Below are positions 36,432-44,807 of a DNA stretch of 64,000 bases, piece after piece. The position numbers and the translations under genes were made by a program. Under the pieces are notes generated by a model that was given only the letters and a program-made list of their open reading frames with translations, made no database searches and was not told the DNA's origin. Position 1 is the stretch's first letter. Each line of letters begins with the position of its first letter. The stretch spans positions 310,001-374,000 of the forward strand of contig JAJPHZ010000016.1 in NCBI GenBank assembly GCA_021325025.1. Reading direction: 5' to 3'. This DNA is from Pseudomonadota bacterium. Its GTDB lineage: Bacteria > Desulfobacterota > Binatia > Binatales > Binataceae.

Positions 36432-37670
36432 TCAATCCACGCACACGCGCAGTTCGCGCAGGCCGCGTGAAAAAACGCTGCCCGCCCAGCGCGGACGGAA
36501 ATCGGGCGCCAGGCGCAGGCGGGGGAATCGGCGCAGCACCTCCCCCAGCATCACGCGCCCCTGCAAGCGGGCCGGGGCGGCGCCGATACAGAAATGGATA
36601 CCTTCGCCGAAGGACAGATGGTCGTTGGGATGGCGCCGGATATCGAATGATTCCGGGTCCTTGAACTTGGCCGGATCGTAATTGCCGGCGCCCAGCACAA
36701 CGTACACCGGGGTGCCGCGCGGTATCCCGACGCCGGCAAGTTCGGTGTCGGCGGCGGCGAACCGGATATGGGTGTGGACCGGCGGATCGTAGCGCAGGCT
36801 CTCCTCGACGGCGCCCGCAATCAGCTCCGGATCGCGCCGCACCAGCGCGAGCTGGTCGGGATGGGTCAGCAGATCGTACAGGATGTAGGAAATCATGTCG
36901 GCAGTGGTGCTGAGCCCGCCCAGCAGCAGCACCCACACCATCCCCAGCAACTCCTGCCGGGTAAGCGAGCCTTTCTCGTCGTGGGCGGTGATGATGGCGC
37001 TCAGCAGGTCGTTGCCCAGGTTGGCGCGGCGGCGGTCGATGTAATCGAAGAAGAACGCGCGCAACTCTTCCAGGCTGTTGAGAAATTCCACCGGGATCGG
37101 CGCCCCCGGCTTGAGCGCGCCGATCTGGTGGGTGACGTTCTCCAGCTTGCGGATCGAGGCAAAATCCTCCTCGGGCACATTGAGCATGTACCCGAACACC
37201 ATCATCGGAAGCTGCTCGCCCAGCACCTTGACGACATCAAACTCGGCCTGGCCGGCGACCGAGTCCAGCAGCCGGCCCACCATCGCGCGCACCGCCGGCT
37301 CCATCTCGTCGATCTTGCGCGGCGCGAACGAGGGCGCCACCATCCGCCGCAGCCGCGTATGCACGGGCGGGTCGCGATGGGCCAGGGTTGGGGTATCCCA
37401 GAACACGTTGAAGCGCTCGGTGCCCGCGACCACCGGATTTTCGATCGAAAAGCGCTGGTCGTCGCGGATTACCGTAATCAGGTCGTCGTAGCGCGCCACG
37501 ATTGTGGTCAGCGTGCCGATTTCGCGCTGCACCGGCGGCCCGGCCAGCAGTGCCTTGTAGTAAGGAACGGGGTTGTTGTGGAAATCGGGACTGCCCGGAT
37601 CGAACTTCAGCCGCAGGCTCAGATCCACATCGGCTGCCGATTGAAGCTCACTTGACGGTGATGTACTCAT
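36432..37670 (-). CDS. Cytochrome P450
   Basis: This 412-residue soluble P450 has the heme-binding signature FGEGIHFCIG ending at about residue 363, with C361 as the thiolate ligand. The I-helix oxygen-binding motif is GGLSTTADMI, the ExxR pair is EESLRYDPP, and the PERF-like segment is DPESFDIRRHP. The protein resembles bacterial class I P450s that take electrons from ferredoxin, so the ferredoxins of the cell are potential partners. The substrate is unknown. ATG at 37670 is favoured. It converges on the Rieske oxygenase. Confidence 0.95.
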   Translation of the reverse strand: MSTSPSSELQSAADVDLSLRLKFDPGSPDFHNNPVPYYKALLAGPPVQREIGTLTTIVARYDDLITVIRDDQRFSIENPVVAGTERFNVFWDTPTLAHRDPPVHTRLRRMVAPSFAPRKIDEMEPAVRAMVGRLLDSVAGQAEFDVVKVLGEQLPMMVFGYMLNVPEEDFASIRKLENVTHQIGALKPGAPIPVEFLNSLEELRAFFFDYIDRRRANLGNDLLSAIITAHDEKGSLTRQELLGMVWVLLLGGLSTTADMISYILYDLLTHPDQLALVRRDPELIAGAVEESLRYDPPVHTHIRFAAADTELAGVGIPRGTPVYVVLGAGNYDPAKFKDPESFDIRRHPNDHLSFGEGIHFCIGAAPARLQGRVMLGEVLRRFPRLRLAPDFRPRWAGSVFSRGLRELRVCVD

Positions 37671-37773
37671 CGTGATTGTCCTTTGCGCGCGCCGCACTGA
37701 ACGAGCGTTCCGCGCAATCAAGCAAGCTACCGCCCCCGCCCGCAGCCGTTCAAGAGCGGCATCAGTAACGGTT

Positions 37774-37795
37774 CCCCTTCCTTTCAGGGAAGGGG
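37774..37795 (-). terminator. Possible hairpin terminator after the aminotransferase gene
   Basis: CCCCTTCC (37774-37781) and GGAAGGGG (37788-37795) form a perfect 8-base stem with a 6-base loop, only a few bases beyond the stop of the aminotransferase gene on the minus strand. No T-tract follows, so intrinsic termination is uncertain. Confidence 0.3.
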
Positions 37796-37800
37796 CCGGA

Positions 37801-38985
37801 TCACGCCGATTGGGCGTAAACCGCGTCGGCGGCTGCCAGTGCGCGGCCGCGTGCGATTTCCACCCCGGCCGCGGTCAACAACTGCTCGAGGGCGTTGAGC
37901 ACCAGCACGACGTTCTCGCGCCGCGAGGATTCGCCCATCAGCCCGATGCGCCACACTTTGCCCTTGAAGGGGCCGAGCCCGGCGCCGATCTCCATATTGT
38001 AGGTGCGCAGCAGCGCAGTGCGGATGGCGGCCTCGCCGACGCCGGCCGGGACCGCAACGGCGCTGAGTTGCGGCAGCCGATGCCCCTCCTGTGCGACGAA
38101 CGCCAGTCCCATCGCCGCCAGCCCCGCTTGCAGCGCGGCGGCGTTTTGCCGATGCCGGCGCCATCGCGCCTCCAGCCCCTCCTCCAGCACGATGCGCAGC
38201 GCCTCGTACAGCGCGTAGTTCATGCTGATGGGGGCAGTATGATGGTACACGCGCTCGGCGCCCCAATATTGCGCGATCATCGATACGTCGAGATACCAGG
38301 AACGGCACTTGCTCTTGCGCGCGCGCATCGCCGCCAGCGCGCGTTCACTCAACGTCAACGGCGCCAGTCCAGGCGGCGCGCTCAGCCCTTTTTGCGTGCA
38401 ACTGTAGCAGGCGTCGATCTGCCATTGGTCGATATGCACCGGGATACAGCCCAGCGAGGTCACCGCGTCGAGCACCATCAGGGCGCCATGTTGATGGGCC
38501 AACCGCGCGATCTCTTCGACCGGCTGCAACACTCCGGTGGAGGTCTCCGCATGCACCACCGCGACCAGCTTGGGCCGTTTGCACGCCTTGAGCGCAGCCT
38601 CGATCTGCGCGGGCTCCACGATGCGCCCCCATTCCGCCTCCACCCGATGCACCCTGGCGCCCAGGCGTTCGGCGCAATCCGCCGCGCGCGTCCCGAATAC
38701 TCCGTTGACCCCGACCACTGCCTCGTCGCCCTCCTCGATCAGGCTGGCGAGCGCGGATTCCATCCCGGCCGAGCCGGTTCCGGACACCGGAAAGGTGATT
38801 TCGTTGGCGGTCTGAAAGACGGCACGCAACAGCTTCTTGATGTCTTCCATCAGCGCCACGTAGTCGGGGTCCAGATGCCCCAGCACGGGCGACGCCATCG
38901 CCTTGAGCACCCGCGGGCTTACGTTGGAGGGTCCCGGTCCGAGCAGAATGCGGGGTTGGGGATTGAATTCGGGGTACTGCGCCAC
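37801..38985 (-). CDS. Class V aminotransferase (alanine/serine-glyoxylate type)
   Basis: This protein of about 394 residues is a PLP-dependent class V aminotransferase of the alanine-glyoxylate/serine-glyoxylate group. The opening RILLGPGPSNVSPRVLKAM is diagnostic, followed by PVSGTGSAGMESALASL and the PLP-lysine motif SCTQKGLSAPPGLA. The C-terminal VWRIGLMGESSRRENVVLVL is also conserved. It probably converts glyoxylate to glycine using alanine or serine. The GTG at 38985 is chosen because it places the signature about 11 residues in; an ATG at 39081 adds 32 low-similarity residues. It is divergent from glcD. Confidence 0.9.
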   Translation of the reverse strand: MAQYPEFNPQPRILLGPGPSNVSPRVLKAMASPVLGHLDPDYVALMEDIKKLLRAVFQTANEITFPVSGTGSAGMESALASLIEEGDEAVVGVNGVFGTRAADCAERLGARVHRVEAEWGRIVEPAQIEAALKACKRPKLVAVVHAETSTGVLQPVEEIARLAHQHGALMVLDAVTSLGCIPVHIDQWQIDACYSCTQKGLSAPPGLAPLTLSERALAAMRARKSKCRSWYLDVSMIAQYWGAERVYHHTAPISMNYALYEALRIVLEEGLEARWRRHRQNAAALQAGLAAMGLAFVAQEGHRLPQLSAVAVPAGVGEAAIRTALLRTYNMEIGAGLGPFKGKVWRIGLMGESSRRENVVLVLNALEQLLTAAGVEIARGRALAAADAVYAQSA

Positions 38986-39157
38986 TTTTCCGACGGCTCC
39001 TTTACGTCCTGGCCGCGCCCGCGCGCCGGGATGAAATTTTCGTCCCCGAGCGTCGAAGCTGCAGCCATAAGAAAATCTCATTATGACCGGATAAGCGCCG
39101 GCAAAGAAGGGCGCGCCGTACTCGCCGCGGCGCCGCCGCGTGGTAAAGTGAAGCGCG

Positions 39158-40603
39158 ATGGAAGTGCAGACGGATACCGCCGACCCTGCCCTGCGCGCCG
39201 AACTGGAGGCGATTGTCGGCGCCGACGGCGTGGTGTCGCGCCGCAGTGAACTTAAAGTATACGAATGCGACGGCTGGACGATCGAGAAGAGCGCACCCGA
39301 CCTGCTGGTGATGCCGCAATCCACCCAGCAGGTCAGCGCCATCCTCAAGGCGCTGTGGCGCCGCGGCATCGCCTTTGTGCCGCGCGGCGCGGGAACCGGG
39401 CTGTCGGGCGGATGCCTGCCGCTGGCCGCGCCGGTGATGATCTGCACGTCGCGCATGAACCGCATCGTGTCGATCGATGTGGCCAACCGCCGCATCCAAG
39501 TGCAGCCCGGCGTGGTGAATCTGCACGTCACCGATGCGGTCAGGCGTCAGGGCTATTACTACGCGCCCGACCCGTCCTCGCAGAGCGCGTGCACGATCGG
39601 CGGTAATATCGCGGAAAATTCCGGCGGACCACACACGCTCAAATACGGCGTCACGACCAACCACGTGCTGGGCGTCGAGCTGGTGCTGCCCGATGGCGAG
39701 GTGGTCGAACTGGGCGGTCCGGCGGAGGAAAAGCTCGGCTATGATCTGGCCGGTGCGGTGGTCGGTTCCGAGGGTACCGTGGGTATCGTGACGAGCGCGG
39801 TGCTGCGTTTGATGCGCGCGCCGCAGAGCTATCGCACGATGCTGGCGTTATTCGACAACGTCGACGCCGCCACGCGTGCCGTCTCGCGGATCATCGCCGC
39901 GGGCATCGTGCCCGGCGCCATCGAAATGATGGACGGGCTGATCATGGGTGCGGTCGAAGCGGCCTTTCACGTCGGCTTCCCGCCCGACGCCGGCGCGGCG
40001 TTGATTGTCGAGCTGGACGGGCTGGCGGCCGGCCTTGACGATCACGCGGCGCGCGCCGCGGAGCTGGTGCGTGCCGCGGGCGCCAGTTCGGTCCGGATGG
40101 CGCACGACGAGGCCGAGCGTCAACTGTTGTGGAAGGCGCGCAAGCGCGCTTTCGGCGCGGTGGGCCGGCTGGCGTCCAACTACGCCACGCAGGACGGTGT
40201 GGTGCCGCGCACGCGCCTGCCCGACATCCTGCGCGAGATAACGGCGGTGGCGGCGCGCTATCGGCTGCGCATCGGCAACGTCTTTCACGCCGGCGACGGC
40301 AATATCCACCCGATCATCTTGTATGAAGAGCGCGACCCCGACGAGACGCGCCGCGCAATCGAAGCCGGACGCGAGATCCTCAAGGCATGCGTTGCGATGG
40401 GCGGCAGCCTGACCGGCGAGCACGGGATCGGCGTGGAGAAGCTCCAGGAAATGCCGCTGCTGTTCAGCCCCGATGACCTGCGCGTGATGGCCGAGTTACG
40501 CGCGGTCTTCGATCCAATGAATCGCTCCAATCCCGGCAAAGTGCTGCCGCAACCGGGCTCCTGTGTCGAAGTGGCCGCCCCCCGCCGCCAGGCCCCGCTG
40601 TAA
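39158..40603 (+). CDS. glcD: Glycolate oxidase FAD subunit GlcD-like
   Basis: This 481-residue FAD-linked oxidase is the GlcD type, which oxidises glycolate (or D-lactate) to glyoxylate. FAD-binding segments are VPRGAGTGLSGGCLPLAAPV, PSSQSACTIGGNIAENSGGPHTLKYGVTT and GSEGTVGIVTSAVL (each shortened here to the core). The C-terminal domain ends with NVFHAGDGNIHPIILYEERD and TGEHGIGVEKL. GlcE and GlcF are not adjacent, so electron transfer needs partners elsewhere, or this is a related D-2-hydroxyacid dehydrogenase. The ATG is 172 bases from the divergent aminotransferase. Confidence 0.9.
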   Translation: MEVQTDTADPALRAELEAIVGADGVVSRRSELKVYECDGWTIEKSAPDLLVMPQSTQQVSAILKALWRRGIAFVPRGAGTGLSGGCLPLAAPVMICTSRMNRIVSIDVANRRIQVQPGVVNLHVTDAVRRQGYYYAPDPSSQSACTIGGNIAENSGGPHTLKYGVTTNHVLGVELVLPDGEVVELGGPAEEKLGYDLAGAVVGSEGTVGIVTSAVLRLMRAPQSYRTMLALFDNVDAATRAVSRIIAAGIVPGAIEMMDGLIMGAVEAAFHVGFPPDAGAALIVELDGLAAGLDDHAARAAELVRAAGASSVRMAHDEAERQLLWKARKRAFGAVGRLASNYATQDGVVPRTRLPDILREITAVAARYRLRIGNVFHAGDGNIHPIILYEERDPDETRRAIEAGREILKACVAMGGSLTGEHGIGVEKLQEMPLLFSPDDLRVMAELRAVFDPMNRSNPGKVLPQPGSCVEVAAPRRQAPL

Positions 40604-40606
40604 GGC

Positions 40607-40657
40607 GCTACTTTTTGTAGCAACGGTCGTGCCATCGCAGGAGGTGCCATTGGCACC
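40607..40657. terminator. Possible bidirectional terminator between convergent genes
   Basis: Two small inverted repeats lie between the ends of glcD and the SagB-type gene: GCTAC-TTTTT-GTAGC (40607-40621) and GGTGCC-ATT-GGCACC (40643-40657). They could end transcripts from both sides, but neither has a proper stem followed by a T-run. Confidence 0.3.
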
Positions 40658-40667
40658 GCACAAGAGT

Positions 40668-42155
40668 TTACGCCGGGACGCCGATTGCCACCATCAGCAG
40701 AGGAATTTTGCCCGCGGCATGGGGACTGAAGAACTCCACCGTGTCGTCGTCGTAAAAGGTAAGCCCGGTGGCGCCGCGGCCCAGTGCGTAGGCGGCCAAA
40801 TAGGCGCGCCCGCCGTGCAGGCCGGCTTCGAGCTGGGCGGCCCGGTAGCCGCGATTGCCCAGCGCGTCGAGCAGGTGCTCGAAGCTGGCCATGTAGCACA
40901 GCAGCGCACTGCAATCGGCGCCCAGCGGCTGCTCCAGGCACAAATAGCCGGCCTCGGCGCGGAAATCCCCGGCCTTGAGCAATTCCAGGGCGCGGCGCGT
41001 GGGCGAATAGTAATAGGCGCCGGACGCCACCCCGCTGACCGCATTGACGATCAGATAGGTGTCGCCCAGCGGCGCGAAGTCACATCGCGGATGCCCGCTT
41101 GAGCTCTCCAGGATTGCCGTCAGTTCCTCAGCCGATATCGCCTCCTGCGCGAACCGGCGCGTCGAACCACGGCGCAGAATCGTTTCTCCAAGTCCCGATC
41201 CCGCCGGCCAGGCAGAGCGGCTGACTTCGATGGCACCCGGGTGCACCTGGCCGGTTGCGATGGCGAGGACCTCGTCAACGCCGCTCAGTTTGGAGGCGCG
41301 ATGCATGCGAACCAAATCGGGATACGATTTCTCCTCCATCGAGAGCGGTACCGTTTCCATTTCCAACTGCGGCACCTCCACCTCCTCGCGTTCGGGCGGA
41401 GCGCCGCGGCCAAGCGCGACGATGCACAACGGTCCCTCACGCTCGCCATCGACGCCGATCAGCCGCTCGATTTCGGCGTCGGCAAAGTTGACGATGACCT
41501 CCGCCTCAAGCCCTTCGGCATCGGCGGCGGCCAGCAAGTTGGCCAGCATCGTGCCCGCGTCCCAAAAGCAGTAGCGGTAGCATCGCGCCTGGTATTTCCA
41601 CGCGCTGCGCCAGAAGATCGCACTCAGGATCACAATTGCGCGCGCCTGTGCGACCGACGGGCGCATCGCGCAGGCGCGGGCTAGCGCCGCGCGCCAGTCG
41701 CCGCGGCGCAGACCGCGCAGCTTGAGGTCGGCCGGCGAAAAGTGGTAAAGGCCCGGCTCCAGTCCTTCGACGTCGGGACCGCCGGCCAGGTAGATTTCGA
41801 TCGGATAGAGCGCTCCGGCCGAGGGCGCGGCGCGAAAGTGATAGTATTCCGCGCCGACCTTGCGCTTGCGAGTGAGCCCGCCGGCGCAAAACAACACGCG
41901 TGTCAGGCGCTGCAGGTCAAGCGGTGTTTGCGGGTCAACCTGCGCGCGCCCGCTAAGCGCTTGCAGCGTGGGCATCGACGAAAGATTGAGGTTGCGCGGC
42001 AGCGCCAGCGCCGCCGCGTGCGGATAGATTTTGAACGGGAAGGGCCGGTTGTCCCAGTCCAGGTAGTGCGCGCCGCTGCGTACGCTGGTGTAGGAGTGTT
42101 TGGTCACATCGTGGTAAAGGCGTGCTGCCTGGGTCTGCCGGTTGGGTGAATCCAT
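40668..42155 (-). CDS. SagB-type tandem nitroreductase-family dehydrogenase
   Basis: This 495-residue protein contains two nitroreductase-fold domains of the SagB type: the first at about 85-260 (with FRAAPSAGALYPIEIYLAG) and the second at about 320-495 (with RRGSTRRFAQEAISAEELTAIL and AYLAAYALGRGATGLTFYDD). SagB enzymes use FMN to oxidise azolines to azoles in peptide natural products. No precursor peptide, cyclodehydratase (YcaO) or exporter genes are adjacent, so it may act on another substrate. ATG at 42155. It is convergent with glcD. Confidence 0.88.
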   Translation of the reverse strand: MDSPNRQTQAARLYHDVTKHSYTSVRSGAHYLDWDNRPFPFKIYPHAAALALPRNLNLSSMPTLQALSGRAQVDPQTPLDLQRLTRVLFCAGGLTRKRKVGAEYYHFRAAPSAGALYPIEIYLAGGPDVEGLEPGLYHFSPADLKLRGLRRGDWRAALARACAMRPSVAQARAIVILSAIFWRSAWKYQARCYRYCFWDAGTMLANLLAAADAEGLEAEVIVNFADAEIERLIGVDGEREGPLCIVALGRGAPPEREEVEVPQLEMETVPLSMEEKSYPDLVRMHRASKLSGVDEVLAIATGQVHPGAIEVSRSAWPAGSGLGETILRRGSTRRFAQEAISAEELTAILESSSGHPRCDFAPLGDTYLIVNAVSGVASGAYYYSPTRRALELLKAGDFRAEAGYLCLEQPLGADCSALLCYMASFEHLLDALGNRGYRAAQLEAGLHGGRAYLAAYALGRGATGLTFYDDDTVEFFSPHAAGKIPLLMVAIGVPA

Positions 42156-42275
42156 GCCCGGGTCCTCTGCTAGAGCATAGCACTGCGGGTCGCGCGTAGT
42201 GCATGGGCTTGGCCGCGGTGGCCGATGGCCTTAAATTGATGCGGAGGATACCTTGGGGCAGGAGGTTTTGCGCCA

Positions 42276-44054
42276 TTGAGCACCATCGATTCCTATAGCG
42301 ACGCGGCCGTGCGGCTCTCAGTCCCGCGCTATCGCAAATACCTGGCGTTGGTGCATGAGGATCTAAGCGCGATCTACTCGCGCGACCTGCACAAGTGGCT
42401 GCTGGTCGCGCCCCTGATCGGCGTGGTGACCGGTCTTTTGATCACCGGCGTGGTGCTGGTGATCCTCCATTTCCTGTGGGCTTATCTGCTGCCGTTTTAC
42501 TACGCCCATCATCTGCTGATCGTGCCGCTGACGGCGCTGGGGTTCCTGCTGACCGGTCTTATCATGCAGTTCCTGACGCCCAACCCCAACCAGCATTCGA
42601 CCGAGGAAATCATCGCTTCCTACCACGAACATCAGGGCGACATAAACTTCCGCCCCTTCTGGTTCAAGCTCGTCGCCGCCGCGACTACCGTCGGCTTCGG
42701 CGGCAGCGCGGCGCTGGAAGGGCCCAGCATCTATGGCGGCGGTGCGGTCGGGTCATGGCTGTGGACCAAGCTGCGGGGCGTCGGGCTGACCGAGGCCGAC
42801 CGGCGCGTGATGCTGATCAGCGGCGCCGCCGCAGGGATGGCGGCGGTGTTCCGCGCCCCGCTGACCGGACTGATTTTCGCGCTGGAAATGCCCTACCGCG
42901 ACGATCTGGCACATGAGGCGCTGCTGCCTTCGCTGATCGCTTCGGTGGTGTCGTATGCGATGTTGGTGGCGCTGTTGGGTTCCGAACCGCTGTTCGGGTT
43001 TATCGGCTCAACCCGTTTCTCCGAACGCGACCTGCTGTGGTCGGCGCTGCTGGGTGTGGTGTGCGGGCTGGCCGCGATGGTCTTTGCGATGGCGTTTCGC
43101 CGTTTCCGCAGCTTCGCCATCCAACTGGCGGTCCCGCACACCGTCAAGATGGTTGCCGGGGGGATCGCCACCGGTCTGTGCGGCCTGCTGTTCGTCACGC
43201 TGTATCCCGGTGCGGCGCTGATGCCGCTGGGGCCCAATTACGAAGCGGTCAAGGACATCCTGTCGCAGCATCACGCCAGCCACTGCCTGCTGGCATTCGG
43301 AATCCTCAAGGCGGCTGCGACCCTGTTTAGCCTGGGCGTGGGCGGAGTCAGCGCCATGTTCGTGCCGCTGCTGCTGATGGGCGGTTCGATTGGCAAAATA
43401 TTCGGGCAGTCGGTGGTGCATATCTCGGGCGTTGACCTGTACGCGGCAGTCGGGATGGCGTCGTTTATTGCCGCGGCATACAAGACGCCGTTGGCCGCGG
43501 TGATATTCGTGGCCGAGACTACCGGCGGCCTGTCCCTGCTGATCCCGACCCTGATCGGCTCCGCGGTCGCCTACGGGGTGTCGGGCGAAGCTTCGGTGTC
43601 AGCCGATCAGCGTCTGCATGAGGTCGCCAAGCTGAGCGGCCCCACCGGTATCAAGGTGCGCCAGATCATGCAGACTCACATCGTAGGCGTGCAGGCCGAC
43701 GCCACGGTGCGCGATTTCTTTGACAATGTGGCCAACAACTACCGCCATCAGGTCTACCCGGTCTTCAAGGACCGCGACGCGGTCGGCCTGATCTCGCTGT
43801 GGGAGATCAGCCAACTGCCCGCTGACAGGTGGACACACACGCGGGTGCAGGATGTGGCGCGCACCGAGATGGCCGAAATCGCACCAGACGCCGATCTCGG
43901 CGAGGCGGTGCGGCTGCTGACCCGCCAGCAGCGCGACCGTATGCTGGTGGTTGTCGACGCCAACCGCACCCCCATCGGCATCATCACCGACTCCGACGTG
44001 CTGCAAGCGTTGGAGCCGCGCGCCAACCACGGCAACGGCGGCCCGGCCAAGTGA
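42276..44054 (+). CDS. ClC-family chloride channel/transporter with CBS domains
   Basis: This 592-residue protein is a ClC-type chloride channel or H+/Cl- antiporter with 10 or more membrane helices. Family motifs are GGSAALEGPSIYGGGAVGS (the gating-glutamate region), AAVFRAPLTGLIFALEMPYR, and later GVGGVSAMFVPLLLMGGSIG and AAYKTPLAAVIFVAETTGG. Two CBS-type repeats follow from about residue 465 (VRQIMQTHIVGVQADATVRD and DVARTEMAEIAPDADLGEAV). Such CBS pairs bind nucleotides and regulate the channel. The start is a TTG at 42276 with GGAGG upstream. Confidence 0.92.
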   Translation: MSTIDSYSDAAVRLSVPRYRKYLALVHEDLSAIYSRDLHKWLLVAPLIGVVTGLLITGVVLVILHFLWAYLLPFYYAHHLLIVPLTALGFLLTGLIMQFLTPNPNQHSTEEIIASYHEHQGDINFRPFWFKLVAAATTVGFGGSAALEGPSIYGGGAVGSWLWTKLRGVGLTEADRRVMLISGAAAGMAAVFRAPLTGLIFALEMPYRDDLAHEALLPSLIASVVSYAMLVALLGSEPLFGFIGSTRFSERDLLWSALLGVVCGLAAMVFAMAFRRFRSFAIQLAVPHTVKMVAGGIATGLCGLLFVTLYPGAALMPLGPNYEAVKDILSQHHASHCLLAFGILKAAATLFSLGVGGVSAMFVPLLLMGGSIGKIFGQSVVHISGVDLYAAVGMASFIAAAYKTPLAAVIFVAETTGGLSLLIPTLIGSAVAYGVSGEASVSADQRLHEVAKLSGPTGIKVRQIMQTHIVGVQADATVRDFFDNVANNYRHQVYPVFKDRDAVGLISLWEISQLPADRWTHTRVQDVARTEMAEIAPDADLGEAVRLLTRQQRDRMLVVVDANRTPIGIITDSDVLQALEPRANHGNGGPAK

Positions 44055-44057
44055 GAC

Positions 44058-44747
44058 TTATGGCGCCGATGTGTCGGAAACCGCGGAGCCGACAAAGTCA
44101 GGGGCGATATCGCAGCACAGCGCGAAACTGGTGCCCGCGCGCGGCTGTGCGTCGTAGCTTTCGATCGTGCCGTCTTCGGTAATGTGGACGGCCTGATAAT
44201 CGACCGATCCTGAACCGCGCCGCACGGTGAAAATGTAATATTTGCCGCGTTCCAGCGGTTCCGGGTCGCTGTTCTCGGGCTCCTCCCGGGTAAAGCCCTT
44301 GGGCACGGTGCCGTAGGTAACTTCGGTGGGCGCGAATTTCTTGTTCTCAGCAACCCCGGGCATGTGCTGCAGCAGCGAGCCGCTGACGCCGCGGTCGGCG
44401 GCAATTGCCCATACCGGCTCGCCGCCTTCAAACCGCACTAGCGCGCTTCCGGCTTTCAGGCCACGCGCGGGAATCAGCGTTGCTGAAGCGAACTTGTCCA
44501 CCGCCAACGATTGCAGGTAGTCGTCGCGCCGGGCGTAGCCGATGTGCACGGTCACCGCGGATGCGGCGGGAGTCGGCTGCGGGGAAGGCGCCGCCTCACT
44601 TTGGGCCATCGAATCATTCTGGGCTGCATTCTGATTTACTCCCTTATGCAGCGAGCAGGCGGCAGGGAAAACCGCTAACAACAACAGCACGGCCGGGAAC
44701 TGCCCCAGCGCCATGCACAACCAACGGTTGGACGGGCAGGCTTTCAT
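44058..44747 (-). CDS. Putative lipoprotein of unknown function
   Basis: This 229-residue protein has a lipoprotein signal: basic N-terminus, hydrophobic core and FPAAC with the lipid-anchored cysteine at about residue 31. A Gln/Ala/Pro-rich linker follows, then a beta-rich domain with VHIGYARRDDYLQSLAVDKFASATL and a late YYIFTVRRGSGSVDYQAVHITEDGTIES. I cannot assign a domain. It lies on the minus strand just after the LysM gene and converges on the ClC gene, ending 3 bases from it. Confidence 0.7.
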   Translation of the reverse strand: MKACPSNRWLCMALGQFPAVLLLLAVFPAACSLHKGVNQNAAQNDSMAQSEAAPSPQPTPAASAVTVHIGYARRDDYLQSLAVDKFASATLIPARGLKAGSALVRFEGGEPVWAIAADRGVSGSLLQHMPGVAENKKFAPTEVTYGTVPKGFTREEPENSDPEPLERGKYYIFTVRRGSGSVDYQAVHITEDGTIESYDAQPRAGTSFALCCDIAPDFVGSAVSDTSAP

Positions 44748-44807
44748 CGACGCGATTTTGGATTTTGCATTAGTGGAGATCTAGCTGGAATCCCGGCGCG
44801 GGCCAAT

